64,000 bases of DNA from Micromonospora antibiotica (GCF_017599305.1 NZ_JAGFWR010000003.1:124001-188000); one strand, 5' to 3'; positions 45,307 to 53,510 are shown, counted from the stretch's first letter. Made by a program: numbers and translations. Notes: generated by a model not told the origin, from the sequence alone.

Positions 45307-46399
45307 CCTGGCGTTGATCTTCGGGGCGGCGCTGGCCGCGGCCGGCGGGGTGGGGCTGCTCGGCGCGGGGGTGCTGCGGCTGCTGCGCGGCCGGTCCATC
45401 ACCGTGCACGTCACGGTGCTGCTGGCGATGACGGTGAGCGCCGTGGTGGCCGGGGTCGCGGTGATCGCCGAGGCGATGTTCCTCTCCCCGCACGACCTGG
45501 AGGTGGTGCTGATCACCGTCTCGGCGGCGGCGCTGGTCAGCCTCGCGGTGGGTTGGCTGTTCGCCCGCCGGCTCGCCACCGCGGCGGTCTGGGCCGACCA
45601 GGCGCGGGCCCGGGAGCGGCGGATCGAGAAGGGCCGCCGGGACCTGGTCGCCTGGGTGTCGCACGACCTGCGGACCCCGCTGGCCGGGTTACGGGCGATG
45701 GCGGAGGCGCTGGAGGACCGGGTGGTCGCCGACCCGGTGACGGTCGACGAGTACCACCGCCGGATCCGGGTGGAGACCGACCGGATGACCCGGCTGGTCG
45801 ACGACCTGTTCGAGCTGTCCCGGATCAACGCCGGGGCGTTGCGGCTGTCACTGTCGGCGGTGCCGCTGGGTGACGTGGTCTCCGACGCCCTGGCCGGGAC
45901 CGCGCCGCTGGCCGCCGCGCGCCGCATCCGGCTGCTGTCCGCCGAGTCGGGCTGGCCCACGGTGACCGCCAGCGAGCGCGAGCTGAGCCGGGTGGTGGGC
46001 AACCTGCTGCTCAACGCGGTGCGCTACACGCCGGCCGACGGCACCGTCCGGGTCGACGCCGGGCGCGACGGCGACGTCGCCTGGCTGGCCGTCGCCGACA
46101 CCTGCGGCGGCATTCCCGAGGCCGACCTGCCCCGGTTGTTCGACGTGGCGTTCCGTGGCGAGCCGGCCCGCACCCCGCACGCGGGCAACGGCCCGATGGC
46201 GGGTTCCGGCGGGTTGGGGCTGGCCATCGTGCGCGGCCTGGTCGAGGCGCACGGCGGCCGGGTGGACGTGCACAACGTCGCCGAGGGCTGCCGGTTCGTG
46301 GTGCGGCTGCCGCTGGCCCGGTCCCCCGGCGGCGGTCGGCGCGCACCGGTGGGTCAGGCGCCGAACTCCTCGGCGATGTCCATCACGTACCGGCCGTAG
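45299..46399 (+). CDS. Two-component sensor histidine kinase
   Basis: A 366-residue kinase with two to three N-terminal membrane helices and almost no extracellular loop, then His122 in WVSHDLRTPLAG, N-box NLLLNAVRYTP, G1 ADTCGGIP and G2 GSGGLGLAIVRG. The short sensor region suggests intramembrane sensing. Its last 46 bases overlap the convergent rfbA gene, giving an unusual C-terminal tail after LPLARSPGG. Confidence 0.92.
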   Translation: MTDLALIFGAALAAAGGVGLLGAGVLRLLRGRSITVHVTVLLAMTVSAVVAGVAVIAEAMFLSPHDLEVVLITVSAAALVSLAVGWLFARRLATAAVWADQARARERRIEKGRRDLVAWVSHDLRTPLAGLRAMAEALEDRVVADPVTVDEYHRRIRVETDRMTRLVDDLFELSRINAGALRLSLSAVPLGDVVSDALAGTAPLAAARRIRLLSAESGWPTVTASERELSRVVGNLLLNAVRYTPADGTVRVDAGRDGDVAWLAVADTCGGIPEADLPRLFDVAFRGEPARTPHAGNGPMAGSGGLGLAIVRGLVEAHGGRVDVHNVAEGCRFVVRLPLARSPGGGRRAPVGQAPNSSAMSITYRP

Positions 46400-47229
46400 T
46401 CGGAGCCGGCCATCGCGGCGCCCAGCCGGTGGCAGGCCGCCGCGTCGATGTAGCCCATCCGCAACGCCGTCTCCTCCAGGCAGGCGATCCGGACGCCCTG
46501 CCGCTCCTGCATGGTCTGCACGTAGAGGCTGGCCTTCAGCAGCGCCTCGGGGGTGCCGGCGTCCAACCAGGCGAACCCACGCCCGAGGTCGACCAGGCGG
46601 GCGCGACCCCGGGCGACGTAGACCCGGTTGACGTCGGTGATCTCCAGCTCGCCGCGCCGGGACGGTCGGATGTTCTTGACGATGTCGACGACCTCGTGGT
46701 CGTAGAGGTACAGGCCGGTGACGGCACGGTTGGAGTGCGGGTGGGAGGGCTTCTCCTCGATGTCGAGCAGGGTGCCGTCCGGGCCGGTGACGCCGACGCC
46801 GTACCGCTCAGGGTCGTGGACGGGGTAGCCGAACAGGGTGCAGCCGGTCACCGTGGCGGTCTCCTGCCGCAGCAGCCGGGAGAACGCGGTGCCGTGGAAG
46901 ATGTTGTCGCCGAGGATCAGCGCGCTGGGCTCGCCGCCGATGTGGTCGGCGCCGATCAGGAATGCCTCGGCGATGCCGCGCGGCTCGGGTTGCGCGGCGT
47001 AGGAGATGTCCAGCCCCAGGTGGGTGCCGTCGCCGAGCAGCAGGCGGAACTGTGGCAGGTCGGCCGGCTTGGCGATGACCAGGATGTCGCGGACGCCGGC
47101 CAGCATGAGCACCGACAGCGGGTAGTAGATCATGGGCTTGTCACCGACGGGCAGGAGCTGCTTGGACACCGGCACGGTCATCGGGTAGAGCCGGGTGCCC
47201 GACCCTCCGGCCAGGACGATTCCCTTCAC
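46354..47229 (-). CDS. rfbA: Glucose-1-phosphate thymidylyltransferase
   Basis: A 291-residue enzyme making dTDP-glucose, the first step to activated deoxysugars. The start GTG 47229 (after AAGGA) places the KGIVLAGGSGTRLYPMT nucleotide-binding motif at the N-terminus. PVSKQLLPVGDKPMIYYP and LILGDNIFHG, plus AWLDAGTPEALLKAS, are family hallmarks. In enediyne clusters such genes feed sugar decoration; here it stands without rfbB-type partners in view. It may mark the left edge of the enediyne cluster. Confidence 0.93.
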   Translation of the reverse strand: MKGIVLAGGSGTRLYPMTVPVSKQLLPVGDKPMIYYPLSVLMLAGVRDILVIAKPADLPQFRLLLGDGTHLGLDISYAAQPEPRGIAEAFLIGADHIGGEPSALILGDNIFHGTAFSRLLRQETATVTGCTLFGYPVHDPERYGVGVTGPDGTLLDIEEKPSHPHSNRAVTGLYLYDHEVVDIVKNIRPSRRGELEITDVNRVYVARGRARLVDLGRGFAWLDAGTPEALLKASLYVQTMQERQGVRIACLEETALRMGYIDAAACHRLGAAMAGSDYGRYVMDIAEEFGA

Positions 47230-47273
47230 GGTCCTTCTCCCTCCAGAGGCCGGCGCGGACGTGGTGGTCCGGT

Positions 47274-47468
47274 TCAGTCGAGGCCGCGGATCAGGTGCGG
47301 CTCGGTCTCCGGGTCGGACCAGTCGCACTGCCCGCGCCGGTTCGCCCGCGCCCAGGCGTCCAGGGCGGAGGGCGTCCGGTGCGCCCCGTCCGCTCCGGCG
47401 GTACGGGGTCGGCCGGGCCGGGGGCGGGCCTCCTCGTCGTCGGCGTTGTCGGTCCTCACGTTGCCCAT
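47274..47468 (-). CDS. Small acidic/arginine-rich hypothetical protein
   Basis: A 64-residue reading frame from ATG 47468, upstream of rfbA by 44 bases on the same strand. I do not recognise it. The N-terminal half is charged (TDNADDEEARPRPGRPR) and the C-terminal half (SALDAWARANRRGQCDWSD) could form a helix, with one Cys and two Trp. AGAGG lies 10 bases before the ATG. It could be a real small protein co-transcribed with rfbA or a chance frame. Confidence 0.4.
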   Translation of the reverse strand: MGNVRTDNADDEEARPRPGRPRTAGADGAHRTPSALDAWARANRRGQCDWSDPETEPHLIRGLD

Positions 47469-47695
47469 TTGCGGACGCCTCTCATCGTGACGCCGGCACC
47501 GGGTCCGGCGCACCTTCCTCGTTGCCCAGGTCAACGGTCGAATCGCCGGATGGCGACGGGCGATCCGCCCGCAGCGCTTTTCCGACATCAATCATTGAGC
47601 CGGGCGCATCGGGCCATGACGGCAATCATCACCGGATAGACAGGGGGTACGCATCCGGAAAAGACACCTGTTAGTGCCATTCGGATTCTGCGCCG

Positions 47696-47724
47696 TTGAC
47701 CATGCTCAGAGGGTGCCCTAGCAT
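47696..47724 (+). promoter_or_regulatory. Candidate promoter TTGACC-17-TAGCAT
   Basis: TTGACC (47696-47701) and TAGCAT (47719-47724) are spaced by exactly 17 bases. The predicted start (about 47,731) lies just before the GACAAAA repeats. The same -10 hexamer and spacing occur upstream of the second AraC paralogue. Confidence 0.6.
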
Positions 47725-47740
47725 TGAGGTCAGCTGATTC

Positions 47741-47768
47741 GACAAAACCGACAAAACCCTTTTGTCGG
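47741..47768. promoter_or_regulatory. GACAAAA operator cluster
   Basis: GACAAAACC occurs twice in direct repeat (47741-47749, 47750-47758), and CCGACAAAA (47748-47756) is exactly mirrored by TTTTGTCGG (47760-47768) around CCC. The block lies just downstream of the predicted transcription start, where a repressor or AraC-type protein could bind. Confidence 0.6.
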
Positions 47769-47899
47769 CGTCAACCGCCATTTGCCGATTCCGCCCCGGG
47801 GGACGTCGCGGAACCGGAACGACGCTGCATCGTCGCAGCTCAGCCAGACGATCCACGTCGTACAGACCAGCACCCACCATTACGCTCGCCGGGGGCACG

Positions 47900-48658
47900 A
47901 TGGAAGACCACAGCAGCAGGGCGGTCCGGCGGGTCATCGCCGAAATGCACCAGAATCTGGGGAAGCAATTCAGCGTGGACGAGATGGCGCGAACCGCCCT
48001 ACTGAGCAAGTACCACTTCTGCCGGGTGTTCCACAGGGTAACCGGAGTGTCACCAGGGCGCTTTCTGTCGGCGATCCGATTCCAGCGGGCCAAACACCTG
48101 CTGCTGGCGACCTCGTGGAGTGTCACCGACATCAGCCACCAGGTCGGTTACACCAGTGTCGGTACGTTCAGCGCGCGGTTCAGCAGCAGCGTCGGTCTGC
48201 CCCCCTCCAGCTTCCGCCGGCTCGGCCGCGCCCTCGGCCGGGAGTTGCCCTACCGGCCGCCGTGCCCGATCCGCCCCGACCCGGCCGACGCCACCGGCCC
48301 GACCGTGCGGGGACAGATCAGGACGCTTCCCGGCGAGGCGCCCGACTGGATCTTCGTGGGGCTGTTCCCGGAGCGGATCCAGCAGGGAAAGCCGGTCAGC
48401 TCCACGGTCCTGCCCGGCCCCGGCGCGTACCTGCTGGGCCCGGTGCCGCCGGGCACCTGGTTCGTCCTGGCCCACGCGGTGCACCGCCGCCGGTCGACCA
48501 CCGGGGTGCGACCGCTGCTGGTCGGCCACCACGGGCCGGTGACGGTCGGCTGCCCGTCCCGGTCGATCCGGGCCGACCTCACCCTGCGCCCCATGCGCAC
48601 CTTCGATCCGCCCGTGGTGCACGCGGCCGGCCTGCCGCCGCTGCTGCGCACCGGCTGA
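47900..48658 (+). CDS. AraC-family regulator with novel C-terminal domain (paralogue 1)
   Basis: A 252-residue protein with the DNA-binding domain at the N-terminus (about 10-110), opposite to most AraC proteins: FSVDEMARTALLSKYHFCRVFHRVTGVSPGRFL and VTDISHQVGYTSVGTFSARF are the two helix-turn-helix motifs. Residues 125-240 form a beta-rich domain (VRGQIRTLPG, IFVGLFPERIQQGKPV, GTWFVLAHAV) shared with the paralogue at 52,554 and not a domain I can name. It faces unbU convergently with a terminator between. It probably controls the enediyne genes. Confidence 0.83.
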   Translation: MEDHSSRAVRRVIAEMHQNLGKQFSVDEMARTALLSKYHFCRVFHRVTGVSPGRFLSAIRFQRAKHLLLATSWSVTDISHQVGYTSVGTFSARFSSSVGLPPSSFRRLGRALGRELPYRPPCPIRPDPADATGPTVRGQIRTLPGEAPDWIFVGLFPERIQQGKPVSSTVLPGPGAYLLGPVPPGTWFVLAHAVHRRRSTTGVRPLLVGHHGPVTVGCPSRSIRADLTLRPMRTFDPPVVHAAGLPPLLRTG

Positions 48659-48727
48659 CCGGGCGGCACACCGGGCTCCCCCGCCACCGGCCGGCAGCCG
48701 GTCGCGGCGGTCCGTCCCGCCGGGACG

Positions 48728-48762
48728 GACGTGGGGCCGCCCCGGCGGGACGGCCCCACGTC
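48728..48762. terminator. Bidirectional hairpin between AraC gene and unbU
   Basis: GACGTGGGGCCG pairs perfectly with CGGCCCCACGTC (12 bp) around an 11-base loop. It lies between two convergent genes (stops at 48658 and 48776) and could end both transcripts. No T-tract is present on either side. Confidence 0.65.
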
Positions 48763-48775
48763 GTCACGGACCGGA

Positions 48776-49813
48776 TCAGCGAACCAGCGCCGGCGCCGCC
48801 GGACTGACCGGCACCGACCCCCGAGCGCGCTCGCGACTGCGGTCACGCCACCAGATGCCCCACCACATCAGGCCACGGACGGCACAGACGATGGTGACGG
48901 CGAAGAAGAGGGTGTAGACCACGTTGAAAGCGACCAGCACCCCGTAGACCCCGGCCACCGCGGAGCCGAACATGAACTGGTTGCGGCCCCGCGACGGCGT
49001 CGTACCCGGGTCGGTGATCATGTAGTTGGTGAACAGGACGAAGGCCACCCCGGTCATCGGCACCAGCGCGGCCCAGATCGCCACGTCCAGCACCAACGCC
49101 CGGACCACCGCCTGGATGACGAAACCGCCGAGCCAACCGACGATCAGCAGCACCTTGCGGGTGAGCATGGCGTTGAGCACCGTACCGGCGGTGATGATGA
49201 CCAGCGGGACCATGATGCTGATCGCGTCCGGCACGTTCTCGGTGAACTGGTAGGGCGGCGCGATGTTGACCCAGGAGAAGGCCAGCAGCGTCACCGTGAT
49301 CCCGAAGTTCGACGGGTTCATGAAGTGCCGCATCCGCCCGTTGACCGGCGCCCGCAGGGCGGTCTTGGCCCCGATCGCGACGACCACGGCGAACGCCACC
49401 GGCCAGAACCGGTCGTTGGCGTAGAGCAGCATGTTCGCCGCCAGCGCGGTGATGTGGGTGGGCAGCAGGAAGGTGTACATCCCCCACACCCCGTTGCCGC
49501 TGAAGGCGGGTCGCCGCTTGCCGGCCCACGCCGACACCATCTCGATCCCGATCTCGGCGGTGTAGCCCACCAGCAGGGCGAAGAACGGCCAGGTCCACGG
49601 CTGCTCGAAACCGAGCAGGGTGTAGCCGATGATGTTGAAGATCGACATCGACATGGCGAAGTTGCGCAGCGCCAGATAGCGCGGGTCCTTGCCGTCCACC
49701 CGGGGAACCGCCGGTCGGGCCGTGGGCGGGGTCGCCGCGTCGACGGGCCGCACCCCGCCCGGGACCGTACGCACCGCGGCGTCGGTCACGCCTTCCTGTT
49801 TGACGTCAGTCAT
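48776..49813 (-). CDS. unbU: Enediyne biosynthesis membrane protein UnbU (E5-type)
   Basis: A 345-residue protein with about eight to ten helices, related to the NqrB/RnfD family of flavin-carrying membrane subunits. The loop NYMITDPGTTPSRGRNQ (about 261-277) resembles the region that binds FMN covalently in that family. UnbU is one of the conserved enediyne warhead proteins and its exact role is unproven; electron transfer across the membrane is plausible from homology. The ATG at 49813 overlaps the unbV stop (ATGA), which decides this start over an upstream in-frame ATG at 49858. Confidence 0.87.
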   Translation of the reverse strand: MTDVKQEGVTDAAVRTVPGGVRPVDAATPPTARPAVPRVDGKDPRYLALRNFAMSMSIFNIIGYTLLGFEQPWTWPFFALLVGYTAEIGIEMVSAWAGKRRPAFSGNGVWGMYTFLLPTHITALAANMLLYANDRFWPVAFAVVVAIGAKTALRAPVNGRMRHFMNPSNFGITVTLLAFSWVNIAPPYQFTENVPDAISIMVPLVIITAGTVLNAMLTRKVLLIVGWLGGFVIQAVVRALVLDVAIWAALVPMTGVAFVLFTNYMITDPGTTPSRGRNQFMFGSAVAGVYGVLVAFNVVYTLFFAVTIVCAVRGLMWWGIWWRDRSRERARGSVPVSPAAPALVR

Positions 49814-51768
49814 CGGGTGATCTCCTGGGCGTCGGCGGTCAGCATCAGGTCGTGCCAACCGGAGGTGAGCGAGAGGGTCTGTTTGTGGGTCGCACCGGTC
49901 AGGTCACGCCAGCACACCTCGGCCGAGACCGGGCGGTCCCCGGCGGAGCCCAGCCCGAAGAAGACGTCGAAGCTGCGCTTGCCCGAGTGCCCGCCGCCGC
50001 CGTCGAGCTGGGCGACCTGGGTGAGCCCGTCGGCGGTACGGATCTTGACCTGGGCGCCGTAGGCCGGCGTCCGGGCGTCGGCCGGGCCACCCACCGTCGG
50101 CCGGTGCAGGCGCAACCCGAGGAAGCCACCCGGGGACGCGGCGGTGTTGCGGTAGAACGCCGGCGGTCCCCACTGGCGGGCCACGGCGAAGTCCTGCACC
50201 CCGTCGGCGTTGGTGTCGGCCACCGCCACGCCCCGGGTCGGGATGGGCACGTCGAGGCCAAGCTCGGCGTTGAGGTTGACGAACGTCTTGCCCTGCCGCA
50301 CCCAGAACGCCAGCTTGTCGTTACCGGCGATGTCGTCGCCCGGCTCCGCCTTCGGCCACATCGCCGGGTTGCGCAGCATCAGGTCGTTGGACATCGCCAG
50401 CTCCTGGAGCCAGGCCCACCGGCTGGTGGTGCCCTTGACGAACCCGTCGGCCTGCACCACCTCCAGCGAACCGTTGTTGTCGAAGTCGGCCATCTTGGCG
50501 TCCCAACCCCAGCCGGTCCAGGCCATGTTGAGCTTGGACGCCTTGTTGTCGTACGGCGCCACGCCGCGGGTGAGCTTGGCCCGCGCGTCCTGCGGACTGC
50601 CGGCGTTGTTCATCCAGACGAAGTTGCTCTCCTCCAGCCCCCAGGAGCTGGTGATGTTGCTGACGAACATGTCGAACCTGCCCCGGTTGTCGAGGTCACC
50701 GAAGTCGATCGACATGCCCTTGAAGGAGTCCTGACCGAGCACCATCGACTTCGGGGTGAACGCGCCCCGCCGGCCCTGCGTCTGGGCGAACCTGATCCGG
50801 CCCGGGGTCGAGACGTTGTGCAGCAGGTGGTCGTGGCCGAAGTCGTTGGCCAGGTACAGCTCGGGCAGCAGGTCACCGTCGATGTCGGCCGACGCCGCGC
50901 CGAGGGTCCAGCCGGTGGAGACCGGGCCGGGGACCGCCTTCTGCTCGACGTACCGCACCGAGGGCTGGTCACCACCGGTGGCCGCGTCCCAGCGCAGCAC
51001 GTGCGCCCCGCCGGAGTTGCGGGCGTGCGACATGGAGGCGTTCATCTGGACGTTCGGCTGCCCGTCCGGATCGAGCACCTGGGTGTCGGGGAAGTAGTTG
51101 AACACGCCGATGTCCGGCCGGCCGTCGCCGTCGAAGTCGGCGACCGCCACCGCGTTGGTGTTCCACAGTGCACCCTGGTAGCGGTTGGCCGGACCGGGCT
51201 GGGTGGGAATCAGCTCGGTCGGCGCGTAGCTGCCCAGGCGCAGGTCGGTGGCGGCGGCCCGGTGCAGGAAGAGCACCGGCGTCCGACCCCAGTAGTAGAC
51301 CAGCAGGTCGGTGCGGCCGTCGAGGTTGTAGTCGCCGGGCACACAGCCCATCGGAGCCATGGTGGTGTCGGTGGGCAGGGGCCGGGGATCGAGGACGAAG
51401 GGCTGGTAGCGGGCCCCGCTGTCCGGCGCCGGAGTCACCACGGCCGTGTCGCTACGGGTGTCGACCAGGCAGAGGTCGTCGGCCACCCCGTTACCGTCCA
51501 GGTCGTTGAGGGCGATCGCCGCCCCGACCGAGGACACCCAGGACTTGATGTGCTCGTACTCCGGATTGACCTCGCGGACCGTGCGGGTGGTCGGTGCGGG
51601 TGGCAGCGCGATCGGCAGCTCGGCGAACTGGAACCGTGCGGCCAGCTCCGACCGCTCGGCGGCGGACGCCTCCGGGCGCTGTGCCACGACGAAGAGAATG
51701 CTCAGCAGAACGAGCACAAAGGCTGCGGGAGTTGCGCGGCGAAGGAAGCCGGCAGATTGAGACGGCAA
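49810..51768 (-). CDS. unbV: Enediyne biosynthesis protein UnbV (E4-type), FG-GAP/ASPIC-UnbV domain
   Basis: A 652-residue exported protein. It starts at TTG 51768 after GGGGGA, with a signal sequence or membrane anchor at 12-36. At least six FG-GAP/VCBS-like Ca-binding loops are visible (for example DLDGNGVADD, DYNLDGRTD, DFDGDGRPD, DIDGDLLPE, DFDNNGSLE, DTNADGVQD), predicting a beta-propeller. The C-terminal 100 residues are the ASPIC/UnbV domain. Length and layout match UnbV of known enediyne clusters, where its precise job is unknown. It is translationally coupled to unbU. Confidence 0.9.
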   Translation of the reverse strand: MPSQSAGFLRRATPAAFVLVLLSILFVVAQRPEASAAERSELAARFQFAELPIALPPAPTTRTVREVNPEYEHIKSWVSSVGAAIALNDLDGNGVADDLCLVDTRSDTAVVTPAPDSGARYQPFVLDPRPLPTDTTMAPMGCVPGDYNLDGRTDLLVYYWGRTPVLFLHRAAATDLRLGSYAPTELIPTQPGPANRYQGALWNTNAVAVADFDGDGRPDIGVFNYFPDTQVLDPDGQPNVQMNASMSHARNSGGAHVLRWDAATGGDQPSVRYVEQKAVPGPVSTGWTLGAASADIDGDLLPELYLANDFGHDHLLHNVSTPGRIRFAQTQGRRGAFTPKSMVLGQDSFKGMSIDFGDLDNRGRFDMFVSNITSSWGLEESNFVWMNNAGSPQDARAKLTRGVAPYDNKASKLNMAWTGWGWDAKMADFDNNGSLEVVQADGFVKGTTSRWAWLQELAMSNDLMLRNPAMWPKAEPGDDIAGNDKLAFWVRQGKTFVNLNAELGLDVPIPTRGVAVADTNADGVQDFAVARQWGPPAFYRNTAASPGGFLGLRLHRPTVGGPADARTPAYGAQVKIRTADGLTQVAQLDGGGGHSGKRSFDVFFGLGSAGDRPVSAEVCWRDLTGATHKQTLSLTSGWHDLMLTADAQEITR

Positions 51769-52053
51769 CAGTCCCCCTACGTTTTAGTGGGCGCGTCGTT
51801 CGCCCGTTGACTGGTCACTCGGAAGTGCCACCGACCGGGGCGGGGATACTGATGATTACCACCCTCCGCGGCGGGGTGAATAACCAACGGATTAACCGCC
51901 CATCAGATGACTGGAGCCCTTTCGGGGGCCACGAACATCGTCAGCCAGAAGACCAATGGAGTCTTCTCAGAGCGTGCTCTCCCGCCGGCACGGACCGGAC
52001 GGCCGGGGCCCGATCGTGCCATCACAGCGAGTCTCTCGCCGGTCGCGATGCGT

Positions 52054-52071
52054 CAAAGTTCTCTGACTTTG
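52054..52071. promoter_or_regulatory. Palindrome CAAAGT-N6-ACTTTG
   Basis: A perfect 6-6-6 inverted repeat about 285 bases upstream of unbV and 480 bases upstream of the AraC gene. It is a candidate binding site for one of the cluster regulators; no consensus is known to me. Confidence 0.4.
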
Positions 52072-52317
52072 CTCTCCTGAACGCCCGCTTGACCGCGATG
52101 CGGCTGCCTCGATACACCCTGAAATATGGCTATTGCCGGTTTAATGCCCGCCGAATGGGAGCGCCTCCAGCCCACCCAGCAGATCGGACGAATCATCTCG
52201 CACCGCCCCCGGCCCGCCCGGTACACCCAGCCCAACAATGGCCGTACGCTGCGCGGACGACATCAGGGGCGGCCGGACGGATAGCGAGGATCTCCGCTGG
52301 CAAATACGGCCCGGATC

Positions 52318-52332
52318 GATAGCATGGCTATC
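52318..52332. promoter_or_regulatory. Palindrome GATAGC-ATG-GCTATC
   Basis: A perfect 6-3-6 inverted repeat 24 bases upstream of the predicted -35 element of the second AraC gene, a typical place for an activator or autoregulator site. Confidence 0.45.
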
Positions 52333-52355
52333 CATCCCGCCGGCATCGGCGCTCA

Positions 52356-52384
52356 TTGCCGCCTATCTTTGGTCGCGCTAGCAT
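52356..52384 (+). promoter_or_regulatory. Candidate promoter TTGCCG-17-TAGCAT of the second AraC gene
   Basis: TTGCCG (52356-52361) and TAGCAT (52379-52384) with a 17-base spacer. The -10 hexamer, the preceding C and the spacing are the same as in the promoter predicted for the other AraC paralogue, so the pair probably kept its promoter after duplication. Confidence 0.5.
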
Positions 52385-52553
52385 CAACACGGCCCCGACG
52401 GCCAAGGCAATTTCGACGGCCGCATCCGCGTTTATGCATTGATCGAGATTTAACGCTCCGTCAATCAGCCGGCATAGACACCGTAGGCACACAGTCGCCA
52501 CAACTGTGCCCGGGGATGCCACCGACCGACGAATCGAACACCTGGGGGAGACC

Positions 52554-53339
52554 GTGGAAGACGTCATTGAACGGGCGGTGGAGCGGGCCATCGTCACGAT
52601 GCGGGACAACATCGCCGAGCCGCTCACCATCGACGACATGGCCCGTGCCGCAATGTTCAGCAAGTTCCACTTCTCAAGGATCTTCCGCCGGGTCACCGGC
52701 GTCTCGCCCGGACGCTTCCTCTCCGCCATCCGCCTCCAGGAGGCGAAGCACCTGCTCGTCTCCACCACCCTGAACGTCGCCGACATCAGCCTGCGGGTCG
52801 GCTACAACAGTGTCGGCACCTTCAGCTCACGCTTCACCCGCAGCGTCGGCATGTCCCCCACCGCCTACCGGCGCTACCGGGGCTTCAGCACGCGCATTCC
52901 GCAGGACGAGACCAGGGGCGGCTCGGCCGGACGCACCTCGACGGTACGGGGGACCGTCACCGGACCGGACGACGAGGACCTCGGTTTCGTCTTCGTCGGG
53001 CTCTTCCCCGACCCGCTGCCCGAGGGCCGGCCCGTCCGCTGTGCGGTGCTCAACGGCGCGGGCGCGTTCGAGCTGGAGACGGTCCCCGAGGGACACTGGT
53101 ACCTGCTCGTCCAGTCGGTACGCACCGACGGCTCCCCCACGGACGCCCACGACCTGGACCCCGAGGACATCTTCGTCGGCTCGCACGGACCGATCATCGT
53201 CCGGCGTGACCAGGCCGTACCCCCGATCGAGATGGGCCTCAAGCCGGCCCGGTCCATCGATCCGCCGGTGCTGCTCGCCCTGCTCGACATCCGCCGGATG
53301 GCGCTGGACCAGGTCGGCTACCGGGTCGAAGCGGCCTGA
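52554..53339 (+). CDS. AraC-family regulator with novel C-terminal domain (paralogue 2)
   Basis: A 261-residue paralogue of the protein at 47,900. I chose GTG 52554 behind GGGGGAGACC, a site also used at 25,801 in this window; GTG 52506 is possible. The N-terminal AraC domain (LTIDDMARAAMFSKFHFSRIFRRVTGVSPGRFL, VADISLRVGYNSVGTFSSRF) is followed by the same beta-rich domain (TVRGTVTGPD, FVFVGLFPDPLPEGRPV, GHWYLLVQSV). It is divergent from unbV. Both regulators are probably specific to the enediyne cluster, perhaps sensing an intermediate. Confidence 0.85.
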   Translation: MEDVIERAVERAIVTMRDNIAEPLTIDDMARAAMFSKFHFSRIFRRVTGVSPGRFLSAIRLQEAKHLLVSTTLNVADISLRVGYNSVGTFSSRFTRSVGMSPTAYRRYRGFSTRIPQDETRGGSAGRTSTVRGTVTGPDDEDLGFVFVGLFPDPLPEGRPVRCAVLNGAGAFELETVPEGHWYLLVQSVRTDGSPTDAHDLDPEDIFVGSHGPIIVRRDQAVPPIEMGLKPARSIDPPVLLALLDIRRMALDQVGYRVEAA

Positions 53340-53371
53340 CGGCGGGTCGGACCGCGAACCGACCGGAGCCA

Positions 53372-53404
53372 GCGGCGCATCCCACGAAAGGTGGGATGCG
53401 CCGC
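53372..53404. terminator. Perfect 14-bp terminator hairpin after the AraC gene
   Basis: GCGGCGCATCCCAC pairs exactly with GTGGGATGCGCCGC around a GAAAG loop, 33 bases after the AraC stop and facing the convergent CopC-like gene. The stable tetraloop-like centre fits a transcription terminator. Confidence 0.8.
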
Positions 53405-53457
53405 ATCGCCGTGTCAGCCGGTCGGCCCGGGCCGGGCCGAGCCAGACCGAGCCGCGC

Positions 53458-53510
53458 CGCACAGGACCGGGCCGGGCCGGGCCGCACAGGACCGGGCCGC
53501 ACAGGACGGG
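53458..53510. repeat. Tandem CCGCACAGGACCGGGCC repeats
   Basis: Identical 17-bp copies start at 53458 and 53482 and a third, truncated copy at 53497, within a longer CCGGGCC-rich tract (from about 53425). Likely produced by slippage in non-coding DNA. Confidence 0.65.

Larger units (their letters stand above)
47469..47899. other. Long intergenic region before the first AraC gene
   Basis: A 431-bp region with visibly lower GC than its surroundings. It holds a candidate promoter (47696-47724) and a cluster of GACAAAA sites (47741-47768), and a long untranslated leader to the ATG at 47900. It also must contain the start signals for the small minus-strand gene. I see no convincing gene in it. 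Confidence 0.6.
51769..52553. other. 785-bp divergent control region between unbV and the second AraC gene
   Basis: The largest non-coding stretch in the window and lower in GC than average. It contains two perfect small palindromes (52054-52071 and 52318-52332) and a promoter-like pair TTGCCG/TAGCAT (52356-52384). Short frames occur on both strands but none has a good ribosome-binding site or protein-like composition. Confidence 0.65.

Noticed and set aside
49813..49858. Upstream in-frame ATG at 49858 as the start of unbU
   Set aside because: It would add 15 Arg/Asp-rich residues inside unbV; the ATGA overlap at 49813 is the normal coupling arrangement here.
49852..51810. 652-codon plus-strand frame antisense to unbV
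   Set aside because: It mirrors unbV codon structure, has no domain or ribosome-binding site, and unbV has six clear Ca-binding loops and a signal peptide.
52141..52356. 71-codon minus-strand frame in the unbV/AraC control region
   Set aside because: No ribosome-binding site, mixed composition, and it would cover the predicted promoter elements.
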